64,000 bases of DNA from NCBI RefSeq assembly GCF_900176075.1, contig NZ_FWWV01000002.1, positions 238,369 through 302,368 of the forward strand, read 5' to 3'. Numbering within the stretch: the first letter of the stretch is position 1; the number at the start of each line of letters is the position of its first letter. This document shows positions 8,301 through 15,685 of the stretch, piece by piece. The DNA is from Pasteurella testudinis DSM 23072 (lineage in GTDB: Bacteria; Pseudomonadota; Gammaproteobacteria; Enterobacterales; Pasteurellaceae). Position numbers and translations under genes: made by a program. Under the pieces are notes generated by a model. The model did no database searches, was not told the origin of the DNA, and worked only from the letters and a program-made list of their open reading frames with translations.

Positions 8301-8546
8301 TTTTACCTGATTGAATTCCACCACACTCAACGGGTGTTCCAACGTATTTTGGTTGTGTTGCTCAAGGATTTTTTTGAAGTTCTGCCACAAATCTTCGGTG
8401 GTTTTGATTTCAGGGTGATAGCGCCAACGCTTGGTGGTAAAGTATTCCGCCTGCGGCTCGGCAACGGTATTGGCATTTTCAGGATGGCGGATCACGCCGT
8501 GGCTTAAGTATTGGATCAGCTCGGTTTCAAATTGGCGTTCATTCAT
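5346..8546 (-). CDS. hsdR: Type I restriction enzyme HsdR, motor and nuclease subunit
   Basis: This 1066-residue subunit cuts unmodified DNA after ATP-driven translocation. The N-terminal nuclease carries a PD-(D/E)xK arrangement (D156, then E170-x-K172 in IQIEEKR). The helicase motor follows, with the ATP-binding motif HTTGSGKT at 310-317 and DEAHR at 420-424. GYTGTPMF and the late GLIQAYSRTNRI motif complete the superfamily 2 pattern. The C-terminal part is the helical domain that docks on M2S. The start overlaps the preceding half-S gene by 8 bases. The coding region holds three uptake signals (5450-5458, 5606-5614, 6452-6460), which points to long residence or exchange within Pasteurellaceae. 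Confidence 0.95.
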   Translation of the reverse strand: MNERQFETELIQYLSHGVIRHPENANTVAEPQAEYFTTKRWRYHPEIKTTEDLWQNFKKILEQHNQNTLEHPLSVVEFNQVKKVIEELCRTPYEAGRFLYGLNGVSQIEIDLDDGRHVFLTVFDQKQVGAGDTVYQVVNQIQRPARINGKQNRVFDTTLLINGLPIIQIEEKRDTLDVNDALNQMHQYIDENQYRDIFSTLQILVAITPNNAKYMANTTADKFNKDFAFNWQHRDSNAIVRDWRAFADAMLSIPMAHQMATNYMILDGTKNKQMLKVMRPYQVYATQNIISRLKQVDFEFGNNKVGYIWHTTGSGKTITSFKTAWLASRMPRVDKVVFVVDRIALTRQTSENYQAYDPDGEVGELVKSGVVKDTNSTNDLSRKLKSKGNDIIVTSVQKLDTLIKRKSFVAPDKNIVFIVDEAHRSTGGDSFKAIQTAFKRSAWVGYTGTPMFDDTTKGLRTEDIFGPLLHAYTIREAIADRNVLGFKVDFETTIDEAQMKSKYLPEFYKERYPKWSEQQIADKIANLSQEDMDDAVEPSFYDENADHVKLVVADIFKNWRNRSNDGKYNALFTTHVGGGKASTPMAMMYFREFQEVNTKKQAAGLPTLKVAVTFSLNTSNNDSMLESNRGLYEAMEVYNDQFGTKFKMDDVAGYTQDVTSRLNKTAADKQFLDLVIVVDQLLTGFDAPELNTLYVDRTLKGAGLIQAYSRTNRIADMKEKPWGRIVNYRWPAHNEKLMNDALAIYANKDSAILSPDEQRQSNQQDGLLAKPFHEVLAEVKATVQKIGAMTDDFNHLPPSEKAKEQMVDLLRDYNNGMTKLKQYNTQDGEIGFDYDNPDVLLDALGITAEQEKMLTTVLANELKQYLAESKKIPLHQIELRMTHVKDVKIDYDYLTELVERLLNEVHEQKMAEAEQTRAEITRFANGLEDRSYAGTIINAATAIFNGSYPTEADNISYPVRNLQSSEQIIQAASNVSLDRTFLDFRVKWGITDIISSAQIRELFSKHQYGVQDLDSNGQIRDLIAEARKDYRTLAHDQAVQQLSKIRYGNDLRAAIYELADRMAEKH

Positions 8547-9117
8547 GATTGGCGGCTCCTGCCAGTAAGGTGTTGATCAGTCGGGTTTCCCGTTCGGCTG
8601 CCTGTTGTTTCAATGCTTGCACACGCTGCTGCATCAAGTAAATATTGCCGATGATTTTTTGCTGCTCTATGGGTGGAAGTGCGGTAATGGTTAAGGCTTT
8701 GAGCTGCGCCAAAGTGTATTTCAACACACTCGACCCCTGCAAAGCTGCCGCCCATTGCTTTTTTATGTGGCGGTTTTCATTCAGCAGGTACACCAAAAAT
8801 GCAGCATCCAGCCCTTGCTTGGGCAGCAGCTTGATGTAGTTTTGCGTTTGAATCATGCCCTCGTGCTGCTCGCCAACTATCGCCGCCTTACCGGACAGCA
8901 GGCTAAAAACCACATCACCGGCAGCTAGCAAACACACCTTATCAAAGGTGGTAACACTTTTGCTTTCAGACGGCATAGTTGCCATGTCGGACAAATCCGC
9001 AGCAAGGTGGTGCTGAGCGTACCAAATATAAACCGGAGCGCTGTTGTCTGTTGATTCAGTGATCCTGAATTGGGGCGAACCGCTGATAAAGCGAACCAAG
9101 CAATTTAAATTTTTCAC
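8539..9117 (-). CDS. Half-size HsdS-like protein at the head of the hsd operon
   Basis: This protein of about 192 residues resembles one half of a type I specificity subunit. It has a single recognition-type domain (SGSPQFRITESTDNSAPVY at the start and FLVYLLNENRHIKKQW in the middle). The exit block PPIEQQKIIGNIYLMQQRVQALKQ leads into a C-terminal coiled coil. I chose GTG 9117 because GGAGG lies 5 bases before it; an ATG at 9129 overlaps that site. It is not related at the DNA level to the hsdS shared repeats. Half-S proteins can work as dimers in other systems; here it could be an extra specificity subunit or a regulator of assembly. It is the first gene after the operon promoter and holds one uptake signal at 8677-8685. 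Confidence 0.75.
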   Translation of the reverse strand: MKNLNCLVRFISGSPQFRITESTDNSAPVYIWYAQHHLAADLSDMATMPSESKSVTTFDKVCLLAAGDVVFSLLSGKAAIVGEQHEGMIQTQNYIKLLPKQGLDAAFLVYLLNENRHIKKQWAAALQGSSVLKYTLAQLKALTITALPPIEQQKIIGNIYLMQQRVQALKQQAAERETRLINTLLAGAANHE

Positions 9118-9130
9118 ACCAACCTCCATT

Positions 9131-9150
9131 TGTGATTTATAAAAATCACA
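9131..9150. promoter_or_regulatory. Palindromic operator candidate in the hsd leader
   Basis: TGTGATTT (9131-9138) and AAATCACA (9143-9150) form a perfect palindrome with a 4-base centre, just downstream of the likely transcription start. Another TGTGATTT lies at 9201-9208, just upstream of the -35 box. The half-site spacing is too wide for a normal CRP site, so I infer an operator for another regulator. Confidence 0.5.
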
Positions 9151-9163
9151 TTAACATGAAAAT

Positions 9164-9192
9164 ATCATAATACCTTTTCTCACATCATGCAA
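9164..9192 (-). promoter_or_regulatory. Predicted sigma-70 promoter of the hsd operon
   Basis: On the minus strand, -35 TTGCAT (9187-9192) and -10 TATGAT (9164-9169) are 17 bases apart and point at the half-S gene, whose GTG is about 40 bases downstream of the likely start. The rest of 9193-9398 is AT-rich, with a small CACAAATTTTGTG palindrome at 9327-9339; no gene is seen in it. Confidence 0.55.
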
Positions 9193-9398
9193 TTTATTTT
9201 TGTGATTTTTTAAAATTACTTTTTACAAAAAGAGAGCTGCACAAGATCGCTAAATTAGCAACAATTTTGTCTACCATGCCGAAAACCGATTTCGATGCCA
9301 TTCCGAATACCAGTTAATAGTCCAATCACAAATTTTGTGTTTAGACCCTTTTCATATACATTACACCAACCGCACTTTTAGTTCCCCGCTGCCTAAAA

Positions 9399-10580
9399 TC
9401 ACAGCTCAATCACCAATTTGTCGTAAGCGCTTTTGGCTTTTGCCAGTGCGCTTTCAACGCTTGTGTCGCGGGCGAGAATCACGCCCAAGCGGCGGTGGCC
9501 GTTGACTTCGCCTTTGCCGAACAGGCGCAGGTCGGTATTCGGTTGCGCCAAGACTTGCTGCAAATTGCCGAACCGCACTTGGTTGGATTTGCCTTCTACG
9601 ACAATCGCTTTCGAGGCGGACGGGCTGATCAGATTAATTTGCGGAATCGGTAAACCGAGAATGGCACGGGCGTGCAGGGCGAATTCGGACAGCTCTTGTG
9701 AAATCAGGGTGACCATGCCGGTATCATGTGGTCGCGGCGATACTTCGTTGAAAATCACCTCGTCGCCACAGATAAACATTTCCACGCCGAAAATACCGTG
9801 TCCGCCCAGCCCTTCGGTAATTTTTCCTGCGATCGCCTGCGCTTTGGCAAGTGCGGTTGCCGACATCGCTTGCGGCTGCCACGATTCGCGGTAGTCCCCG
9901 TCGACTTGGCTGTGGCCGATCGGCGGCAGGAAAGTTGTGCCGTTGATGTGGCGCACGGTCAACAGGGTAATTTCATAATCAAAGGTAACAAAACCTTCGA
10001 CAATCGCCCGTCCGCCGGCGGCACGCCCGCCCTGTTGCGCGTATTGCCACGCTTGTGCGAGCTGCTGCTCGGATTTAATCACGCTCTGCCCGTGACCGGA
10101 CGAACTCATAATCGGTTTAATCACGCAAGGCAGCCCGATTTCCGCCACCGCACTTTGCAGCTCGGCGAAGTTATCCACAAAGCGGTAATTCGAGGTCGGC
10201 AAACCCAGCGCTTCGGCGGCAAGGCGGCGAATACCCTCACGGTTCATGGTCAGGTTGACGGCTTTGGCGCTTGGGATCACATTAAAGCCCTGCTGTTCCA
10301 GCTCCAGCAAGGTTGCGGTGGCGATCGCTTCCACTTCCGGCACGATATAATCCGGCTGCTCTTTTTCCACCAAGGCTTTCAGCGCTGCACCGTCCAACAT
10401 GGAAATGGTGTAGGCACGGTGCGCCACCTGTTGCGCCGGTGCGTTTGCATAGCGGTCGACCGCGATCACTTCCACCCCCAAGCGCTGCAATTCGATCACC
10501 ACTTCCTTGCCCAGTTCGCCTGAACCCAACATCATCACTTTGGTCGCTGCCGCCGTCAACGGCGTGCCGATTGTCGTCAT
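9399..10580 (-). CDS. purT: Formate-dependent phosphoribosylglycinamide formyltransferase PurT
   Basis: This 393-residue ATP-grasp enzyme makes formyl-GAR from GAR, formate and ATP, the third step of purine synthesis, in the cytoplasm. The N-terminal Rossmann start ([30 protein letters not shown]) is followed by the ATP-grasp fold with [20 protein letters not shown]. The ligand residues in [30 protein letters not shown] match the family. Length equals that of E. coli PurT (392). It lies after luxS on the same strand but is separated from it by the luxS terminator, so it probably has its own start of transcription within the short gap 10581-10621. Confidence 0.96.
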   Translation of the reverse strand: MTTIGTPLTAAATKVMMLGSGELGKEVVIELQRLGVEVIAVDRYANAPAQQVAHRAYTISMLDGAALKALVEKEQPDYIVPEVEAIATATLLELEQQGFNVIPSAKAVNLTMNREGIRRLAAEALGLPTSNYRFVDNFAELQSAVAEIGLPCVIKPIMSSSGHGQSVIKSEQQLAQAWQYAQQGGRAAGGRAIVEGFVTFDYEITLLTVRHINGTTFLPPIGHSQVDGDYRESWQPQAMSATALAKAQAIAGKITEGLGGHGIFGVEMFICGDEVIFNEVSPRPHDTGMVTLISQELSEFALHARAILGLPIPQINLISPSASKAIVVEGKSNQVRFGNLQQVLAQPNTDLRLFGKGEVNGHRRLGVILARDTSVESALAKAKSAYDKLVIEL

Positions 10581-10621
10581 TGTCTTTTCCTTTTGCGTTT
10601 ACCGATTAAATAGAGACAAAA

Positions 10622-10645
10622 AAACCGAGTGCGCTCACTCGGTTT
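10622..10645 (-). terminator. Terminator of luxS
   Basis: AAACCGAGTG and CACTCGGTTT pair around a 4-base loop, and the minus strand continues with a run of T. It lies 9 bases beyond the luxS stop. Confidence 0.85.
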
Positions 10646-10653
10646 GTTCGGGA

Positions 10654-11160
10654 TTAAATGTTGATCAAATTCGGATCAAGGCTCAACTCATCATTTTTGT
10701 TGACGCCGATTTTGCGCGCCAAAATGTGACGGGCAATGTCCTGCGCTTCCTGCAACGAGTGGTCGGTGTAGGTGCCGCACTGATATTTGTTCAATTCGGG
10801 AATATCGTTTTGGTCGGCGACATTCAGCACGTCCTGCATTGACTTTTCCCATGCCTCGGCAACCTGTTTTTCGCTCGGCGTGCCGATCAGGCTCATGTAA
10901 AATCCGGTGCGGCAGCCCATCGGCGAAATGTCGATGATCTCTACGCTTTCGCCGTTGAGATGATCACGCATAAAGCCGGCGAACAGATGTTCCAGCGTAT
11001 GCACGCCTTTCATCGGCATAATTTCAAGGTTAGGGCGACAAAAACGCAAATCAAACACGGTGATGTCGTCGCCTTTCGGAGTGCGCATATTTTTCGCGAC
11101 ACGCACCGCCGGCGCATTCATTTTAGTGTGATCAACGGTAAAGCTGTCCAGTAACGGCAT
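10654..11160 (-). CDS. luxS: S-ribosylhomocysteine lyase LuxS (autoinducer-2 synthesis)
   Basis: This 168-residue enzyme splits S-ribosylhomocysteine into homocysteine and DPD, the precursor of autoinducer-2, in the activated methyl cycle. The metal site is complete: H54 and H58 in HTLEHLF, and C128 in [10 protein letters not shown]. The catalytic cysteine in MGCRTGFYM is at 83 and E57 is present. Length is typical. It has its own promoter region and a strong terminator, so it is probably transcribed alone. Confidence 0.97.
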   Translation of the reverse strand: MPLLDSFTVDHTKMNAPAVRVAKNMRTPKGDDITVFDLRFCRPNLEIMPMKGVHTLEHLFAGFMRDHLNGESVEIIDISPMGCRTGFYMSLIGTPSEKQVAEAWEKSMQDVLNVADQNDIPELNKYQCGTYTDHSLQEAQDIARHILARKIGVNKNDELSLDPNLINI

Positions 11161-11222
11161 AATTTTTCCTCGATAATAAAAATTTTAAATAATTTTGAAC
11201 TTTCTAAGGGTTGCTCAGTCTT

Positions 11223-11228
11223 ATTATA
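11223..11228 (-). promoter_or_regulatory. Likely -10 box of luxS
   Basis: A perfect TATAAT on the minus strand lies 63 bases before the luxS start codon, preceded by TTG. No good -35 box is visible at the right distance. Confidence 0.4.
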
Positions 11229-11281
11229 CAAGCAACTTGCAGTTGTTTTCTAATAATTAAGTTGGTTCCTTAGGTTATTTC

Positions 11282-11307
11282 GCGCTCTCTTGCAGAGCGC
11301 TTTTTTT
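11282..11307 (+). terminator. Hairpin with T-run between gshA and luxS, strongest on the plus strand
   Basis: GCGCTCT (11282-11288) pairs with AGAGCGC (11294-11300), followed by seven T on the plus strand. No plus-strand gene precedes it. On the minus strand it lies 15 bases after the gshA stop, where the stem is followed only by GAAATAA, so it may work in both directions. Confidence 0.65.
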
Positions 11308-11322
11308 GCCTGAGATTTAACA

Positions 11323-12912
11323 CTACAAGCTGTTCTGCAACGCCAAATATTGATCGAAACTCAGAGTATCCGCCTGTTCAATCGCTTGTTGCCGCAAAAC
11401 GGAATCCTGTGCGACTTGGCGCAACTGCTGTTGGTTTAAAGTGCGGTAAGGCTGCGACAAAAACGCCTGTTTGAAGCTCTCCGCCTGCTTATAGCCGAAA
11501 GCGCCGATGCCGTCGCGGTGGCAATCCGCCAAAACGCGCGCCGACAAGGTTAAATCCGGATCAGCAAAGGCTTGACGCAATTCACGGCAAATTTCACCGT
11601 AGCGCTGCTCTTGCGCCTGCTCCGGCGACTGCTGCACGCAATCCACCACCGCCGCCAATTGCAGCAGATCATCGAAAATCGCTTCACCCACCGCTTGCAG
11701 CGAATATTCGTTTTCATCACAGCCGACCCCGATGGTTTGCTGCGGTTTGCGCCCTGCCAGAATCACTTTATTCCAGTTTTTACGGCAACACTGCTGCTCG
11801 CTGTCGCCCAACCGCGGCGCTTCCGCCAGTTCGCACCATAACATAAACAGATCGAGAAAATAGATCTGCTGTTCGCTGATGCCGACGGCAGAATACGGAT
11901 TCACGTCCAACGACCGCACTTCCACATATTGAATACCGGCACGTTCCAACGCCGCAACCGCTCTTTCGCCGTCTTTGACCACTCGTTTCGGGCGGATTTG
12001 CGCATAAAATTCGGCTTCGCTTTGCAGCACATTGGCATTCAGTTGATGATACGCCTTGCCGTCTTGCCCGTTGCGTTGATCAATGTGGGCGAACAACGCT
12101 TCGGGGCGACGGGTCGCGGCACGCAAAGACGAGGTATATTGCTGCAACTCGTTATAATTTATGCCCAAATTCGATTGGGTATCGGTGGTATAACCCAAAT
12201 CGCTCAGGCGCAGCGAAGTGGCGTACGGCAGATACAAAAAGCCGTGCGGCGAGCGTTCAAATTCAATTTTGTTGTTGCGCCCTTGCAGGAAGCAGCTGCA
12301 AATCGCCGGCGAAGCACCGAACAGATAAGGAATCACCCAGCCGTAACGCAGATAGTTGCGAATCAGATTGAAATAGCGTGCCGACAACTGCGCTTTTTGC
12401 TGGTTTTCGCTTAGGTCGGGAAAACGCGCCTGCCAATACGGTTCATCAAATGAAAAGTTGTAATGAATGCCGGCGATGGTCTGCATTAATGCGCCGTAGC
12501 GGTTTTTCAAGCCTTCGCGGTACAGGGTTTTGTAACGTCCCAAATTGGACGCGCCGTACTGCGCCAGCACGATGTCGCTTTCGTCGTCGATAAAACACGG
12601 CATACTCATCGGCCAAAACCGCTCTTTGCCCATTTTTTCCAGGCTGAAACGGTGTAGATCCCATAAGAAATCGGTTAAATCAGCGGCGTTTTCCCGTACC
12701 GGCGTGACAAATTCCAGCAGGCTTTCGGAAAAATCGGTGGTGATCCACGGATTGCACAACGCCGATCCCAAATGCGGCGGATGCGGTGTCAACGCCAAAT
12801 GGTTATTCGGCAAGAAACGCAAGGTTTCCCGTTCCAAGCCGCGTTTAAAATGCCGCACCGCTTGCGGGTGCTGTTTTAACCACGCCAGTGCGCTGTCCAA
12901 GTTCGGTAACAC
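11323..12912 (-). CDS. gshA: Glutamate-cysteine ligase GshA
   Basis: This 529-residue, proteobacterial-type glutamate-cysteine ligase makes gamma-glutamylcysteine, the first step of glutathione synthesis. The N-terminus FKRGLERETLRFLPNNHLALTPHPP carries the substrate and metal site typical of the family, and TDFSESLLEFVTP is a further family block. The size fits the single-function E. coli form (518), not the fused GshF form known from several Pasteurellaceae. No gshB is seen in the window. It is followed by the 11282-11307 hairpin and preceded by yqaA on the same strand, 24 bases away. Confidence 0.95.
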   Translation of the reverse strand: MLPNLDSALAWLKQHPQAVRHFKRGLERETLRFLPNNHLALTPHPPHLGSALCNPWITTDFSESLLEFVTPVRENAADLTDFLWDLHRFSLEKMGKERFWPMSMPCFIDDESDIVLAQYGASNLGRYKTLYREGLKNRYGALMQTIAGIHYNFSFDEPYWQARFPDLSENQQKAQLSARYFNLIRNYLRYGWVIPYLFGASPAICSCFLQGRNNKIEFERSPHGFLYLPYATSLRLSDLGYTTDTQSNLGINYNELQQYTSSLRAATRRPEALFAHIDQRNGQDGKAYHQLNANVLQSEAEFYAQIRPKRVVKDGERAVAALERAGIQYVEVRSLDVNPYSAVGISEQQIYFLDLFMLWCELAEAPRLGDSEQQCCRKNWNKVILAGRKPQQTIGVGCDENEYSLQAVGEAIFDDLLQLAAVVDCVQQSPEQAQEQRYGEICRELRQAFADPDLTLSARVLADCHRDGIGAFGYKQAESFKQAFLSQPYRTLNQQQLRQVAQDSVLRQQAIEQADTLSFDQYLALQNSL

Positions 12913-12936
12913 AACAATATCCTTCCCATAAATCCG

Positions 12937-13416
12937 TTATAAAATTGAATTCAGCATGACCAGCAAACCGTAACGCAGCCCTTTGCCGAGCGTGATAAAC
13001 AGCAGACTGGGCAGCCAGTGCAAGCGCAGCCAACCGCCTGCCACACACAGCAGATCGCCGATAATCGGCAGCCAACTGAACAATAATGCCACACTGCCAT
13101 AACGGTGAACCAGTGCAAAACCGTTTTGCTGTCGGCGGCTGAGCCGCCGCCATTCGGGCACAACCACCATTCGTCCGATGGCGTAACTGGTCATACTGCC
13201 CAAACTGTTGCCGACGGTCGCCACCAGCCATAGATTAAATACCGCCAAACCGCGCGGCGTAAACGGCAGATTATCAAGCCATAAAAAGCTGCTGAAAACC
13301 ACTTCCGAATTGCCGGGCAGCAAGGTTGCACTTAAAAAAGCACTGCAAAACATCACGATTAAGCGGTTTTGCAACACCCAATCGGGCAAAATACCGCTCA
13401 GCCAGTCGCTAAGCAT
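12937..13416 (-). CDS. yqaA: YqaA-family inner-membrane protein
   Basis: This 159-residue membrane protein is of the DedA/SNARE-associated (YqaA) type, with no proven transport function. It has about four hydrophobic segments. The family blocks are LLPGNSEVVFSSFLW near residue 33, the glycine-rich ATVGNSLGSMTSYAIGR near 66, and SWLPIIGDLLCVAGGWLR near 114. The start overlaps the end of the preceding phosphatase gene by 8 bases, and gshA follows after 24 bases, so yqaB, yqaA and gshA probably form one transcript, the same order as yqaB-yqaA-gshA in E. coli. Confidence 0.9.
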   Translation of the reverse strand: MLSDWLSGILPDWVLQNRLIVMFCSAFLSATLLPGNSEVVFSSFLWLDNLPFTPRGLAVFNLWLVATVGNSLGSMTSYAIGRMVVVPEWRRLSRRQQNGFALVHRYGSVALLFSWLPIIGDLLCVAGGWLRLHWLPSLLFITLGKGLRYGLLVMLNSIL

Positions 13417-14038
13417 TGGCTGCCGGATCGGCTTTTAACAAACGGTTATCACGCACGTCAAACACGTCCATACCGCCGGCGTGCGCGGCTTCAATGCCAA
13501 AATCGCCGTCTTCAAACACCAGGCAGGCGGCAGGGGCTGTGCCGATCAATTCGGCGCAACGCAAAAACGTATCCGCCGCCGGTTTGTGGTGGATCACATC
13601 GTCGGAGGTGACGATTGCGCTAAAATAGCGCGCCAGATCAAATTTTTCGACTAAAATATCGGTCATTGCCCGATGTGCGCCCGTGCCCAACGCCAGCGGG
13701 ATTTCGCCGTGAAAGCGGCGCACAATCTCAAACGCCGGCAGCAGAACCGCACTTTCCAGCACCAGTTGCGTGCCCAATTCGCGTTTTTTCTGCACTACCT
13801 CTTCCAAGCGGTGCAACGGCATACCGCCGTCACGCATAATCGCTTCGGCAATCACATAAGTGGTCGAGCCGCTGAGTTGATACATCAGCTCGCCGCGCAA
13901 CGGATAGCCGAAATATTCGCCGGTTTGCAGCCAAGCCCGTTCATGGGCGGGCATGGTGTCGATCAACGTGCCGTCCATGTCGAAAATCAAGCCTTGATAA
14001 GCGGCGATAATACTTGGTTCGAGAATCAATCGGCTCAT
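13409..14038 (-). CDS. yqaB: YqaB-like HAD phosphatase (fructose-1-phosphate phosphatase family)
   Basis: This 209-residue protein belongs to the haloacid dehalogenase superfamily, beta-phosphoglucomutase branch; the E. coli relative removes phosphate from fructose-1-phosphate and 6-phosphogluconate. The nucleophile motif IFDMDGTLIDT (D20, D22) is intact, with a four-helix cap after it. Motif II is GTGAHRAMT and the metal motif is VFEDGDFGIEAAHAGG. Its start overlaps the preceding oxidoreductase stop by 4 bases. The exact substrate cannot be read from the sequence. Confidence 0.88.
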   Translation of the reverse strand: MSRLILEPSIIAAYQGLIFDMDGTLIDTMPAHERAWLQTGEYFGYPLRGELMYQLSGSTTYVIAEAIMRDGGMPLHRLEEVVQKKRELGTQLVLESAVLLPAFEIVRRFHGEIPLALGTGAHRAMTDILVEKFDLARYFSAIVTSDDVIHHKPAADTFLRCAELIGTAPAACLVFEDGDFGIEAAHAGGMDVFDVRDNRLLKADPAANA

Positions 14039-15045
14039 ACGCCTCGCCCTGTCTTTTCGTTCAGATCCAAAATAATTTTGCCCTGCGTGCGCCCTTGTTC
14101 TAAAGTGCGGTGCGCCGCCTGAATTTGGCTCAACGGGTAGCTGTCGGCAATCTCAATTTGCAGTTGTTGCCGTGCCAAGAGCGCCAAGAGCGCGCTGAGA
14201 TCGGCGGCGTTCGGCTGCGCCAGTATTTTTTCCACTTGCAAGCCGCGGCTTTCGCCGGCTTGTTGCAGCAGCGGCACATGAATCGTCGGCACGCAAATCA
14301 CCCGTCCGCCGTCTTTGACCGCACTCAGCGCTTTCACGCCGGCTTCGCCGCCGACCAGATCGAGAAAAATATCCGCAGCCAACGGTGGATAGGATTGCAG
14401 GGCGGTGTAATCCAAAAATCGGCTCACGCCCAGCGTTTGCAGATAAGCCTGCTTGGCAGGAGAGCAAATCGCGATAATTTCAAGCGGCAACCGGCGCAAC
14501 AACTGTATCAGCAAATGTCCGACACCGCCTGCCGCTGCGGAAACCAGCACTTTTTGTCCGGCTTGCAGATCGGCTTGTTTCACCAGCTGATAAGCCGTCA
14601 CGCCCGCCGTCGGCAGTGCCGCCGCCTGCTGCAAAGACACGCCGTCCGGCACTCTGGCGACCAAATCGGCATTCACCGCAAAATAGCGGCTGTAAGCGCC
14701 ACCGTCAAAAGTCAACACCGCCACCCGTTCGCCGACTTGAAAACCGCTGTTGCTGCCGGCTTGGGCGATGACACCGGCGGCATCAAAGCCCAACACCGCC
14801 GGAAACTGCGCTTTAAATTTCTCCGCGCCCCAGCCCAAACCCAGACGGGTTTTGTAATCGACCGGATTAACCGCCGCATAATGGGTTTCAATCAACACCT
14901 GATTGTCGTTGATCTGCGGCAGCGGCAAGTGCGCTTGCAACGTCAACACTTCGGGCGCACCGAATTCGGAAATGGTCACGCCATAATTGGTTAAATCGTG
15001 ATTGGTAACGCCGTTGGCCGGCTCATTCGGCTGCTTATCGGACAT
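14035..15045 (-). CDS. Zinc-independent MDR-family NAD(P)H oxidoreductase (quinone-reductase type)
   Basis: This protein of 336 residues belongs to the medium-chain dehydrogenase/reductase family. I use the ATG at 15045 because AAAGGAG lies just before it. The GroES-like fold (THYAAVNPVDYKTRLGLGWG, then FPAVLGFDAAGVI) is followed by a nucleotide-binding domain with VLVSAAAGGVGHLLIQLLRRL. The cysteine and histidine zinc ligands of alcohol dehydrogenases are absent, which points to the quinone oxidoreductase / YhdH-like branch. It is the first gene of a minus-strand run into yqaB, yqaA and gshA, with a 4-base overlap. The substrate is unknown. Confidence 0.85.
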   Translation of the reverse strand: MSDKQPNEPANGVTNHDLTNYGVTISEFGAPEVLTLQAHLPLPQINDNQVLIETHYAAVNPVDYKTRLGLGWGAEKFKAQFPAVLGFDAAGVIAQAGSNSGFQVGERVAVLTFDGGAYSRYFAVNADLVARVPDGVSLQQAAALPTAGVTAYQLVKQADLQAGQKVLVSAAAGGVGHLLIQLLRRLPLEIIAICSPAKQAYLQTLGVSRFLDYTALQSYPPLAADIFLDLVGGEAGVKALSAVKDGGRVICVPTIHVPLLQQAGESRGLQVEKILAQPNAADLSALLALLARQQLQIEIADSYPLSQIQAAHRTLEQGRTQGKIILDLNEKTGRGV

Positions 15046-15293
15046 GAAATCTCCTTTTAAGTGGCGGATTGTTGTGACAAACCCGTTTTGCCGCATGCAA
15101 GCGCAAATCATGGCTGCTCAGGCAGATTTTAAGGTAATCGCAAAATATAATGGCTAAGAATAACATTTAAAAAACGGCCGATAATAATTTTTTTGTTATA
15201 TCACATGCAAAAATTTTTTAAAAAATTGCTAACTTGACCAATTTATACTATTGTCATTAATACTGGTTCATTGGGATTAGCTTGAGGTAAACC
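15046..15293. promoter_or_regulatory. Divergent promoter region between the MDR gene and the yhf operon
   Basis: This AT-rich region serves both strands. For the plus strand, TTGCTA at 15226 and TATTGT 17 bases later form a plausible promoter about 40 bases before the yhfY start, which has a GAGG ribosome site. I see no clear regulator site. Confidence 0.35.
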
Positions 15294-15683
15294 ATGAATA
15301 TCAAACAGAAAATCGGGCTTTTGGCCGATGCCGCCGTCATCTCCGCCAACGTGCGCCAAGCGGTGTTTCAGGTGATCGAAAAACTGCAGCAATGGCAACT
15401 GGATCTGCAACGCGAACAGCTGCAAATGCTGCTGACCCATTTGGCAATGGCGTTGCAACGTGCCGAACGGCAACAGCAGCTGGATAACGGGTTGGAACCC
15501 GCCTTGTTCCAAGAAGTGCAGCAAAGCGCAAACTATCACTCTCTTCTCGCGCGCCACCGTCAACTGTTGGCATTAACCGGACAAACGCTCAACGCCGCCG
15601 AACAAAGTTTCCTCATCGCCAATCTCCATGCCTTAAGTCTGGATCAACCGCACTTGTTGTCAATTCCGGACACGGAGAAATAA
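15294..15683 (+). CDS. yhfY: YhfY-like PRD-domain protein, first gene of yhf operon
   Basis: This 129-residue, all-helical protein resembles a single PTS-regulation (PRD) domain, as in E. coli YhfY. The N-terminal helix is IGLLADAAVISANVRQAVFQVI, and a histidine lies in QMLLTHLAMALQR, the place where PRD domains can be phosphorylated. No DNA-binding domain is present, so it cannot act alone as a transcription factor. It is followed by yhfX after 2 bases. I infer a signalling or regulatory role for the pathway; identity rests on size, domain pattern and operon position. Confidence 0.7.
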   Translation: MNIKQKIGLLADAAVISANVRQAVFQVIEKLQQWQLDLQREQLQMLLTHLAMALQRAERQQQLDNGLEPALFQEVQQSANYHSLLARHRQLLALTGQTLNAAEQSFLIANLHALSLDQPHLLSIPDTEK

Positions 15684-15685
15684 AG

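Noticed and set aside
14110..14994. Plus-strand frame of 294 codons opposite the MDR oxidoreductase
   Set aside because: The product is rich in R, Q and H as expected of an antisense frame; no start signal and no family match.
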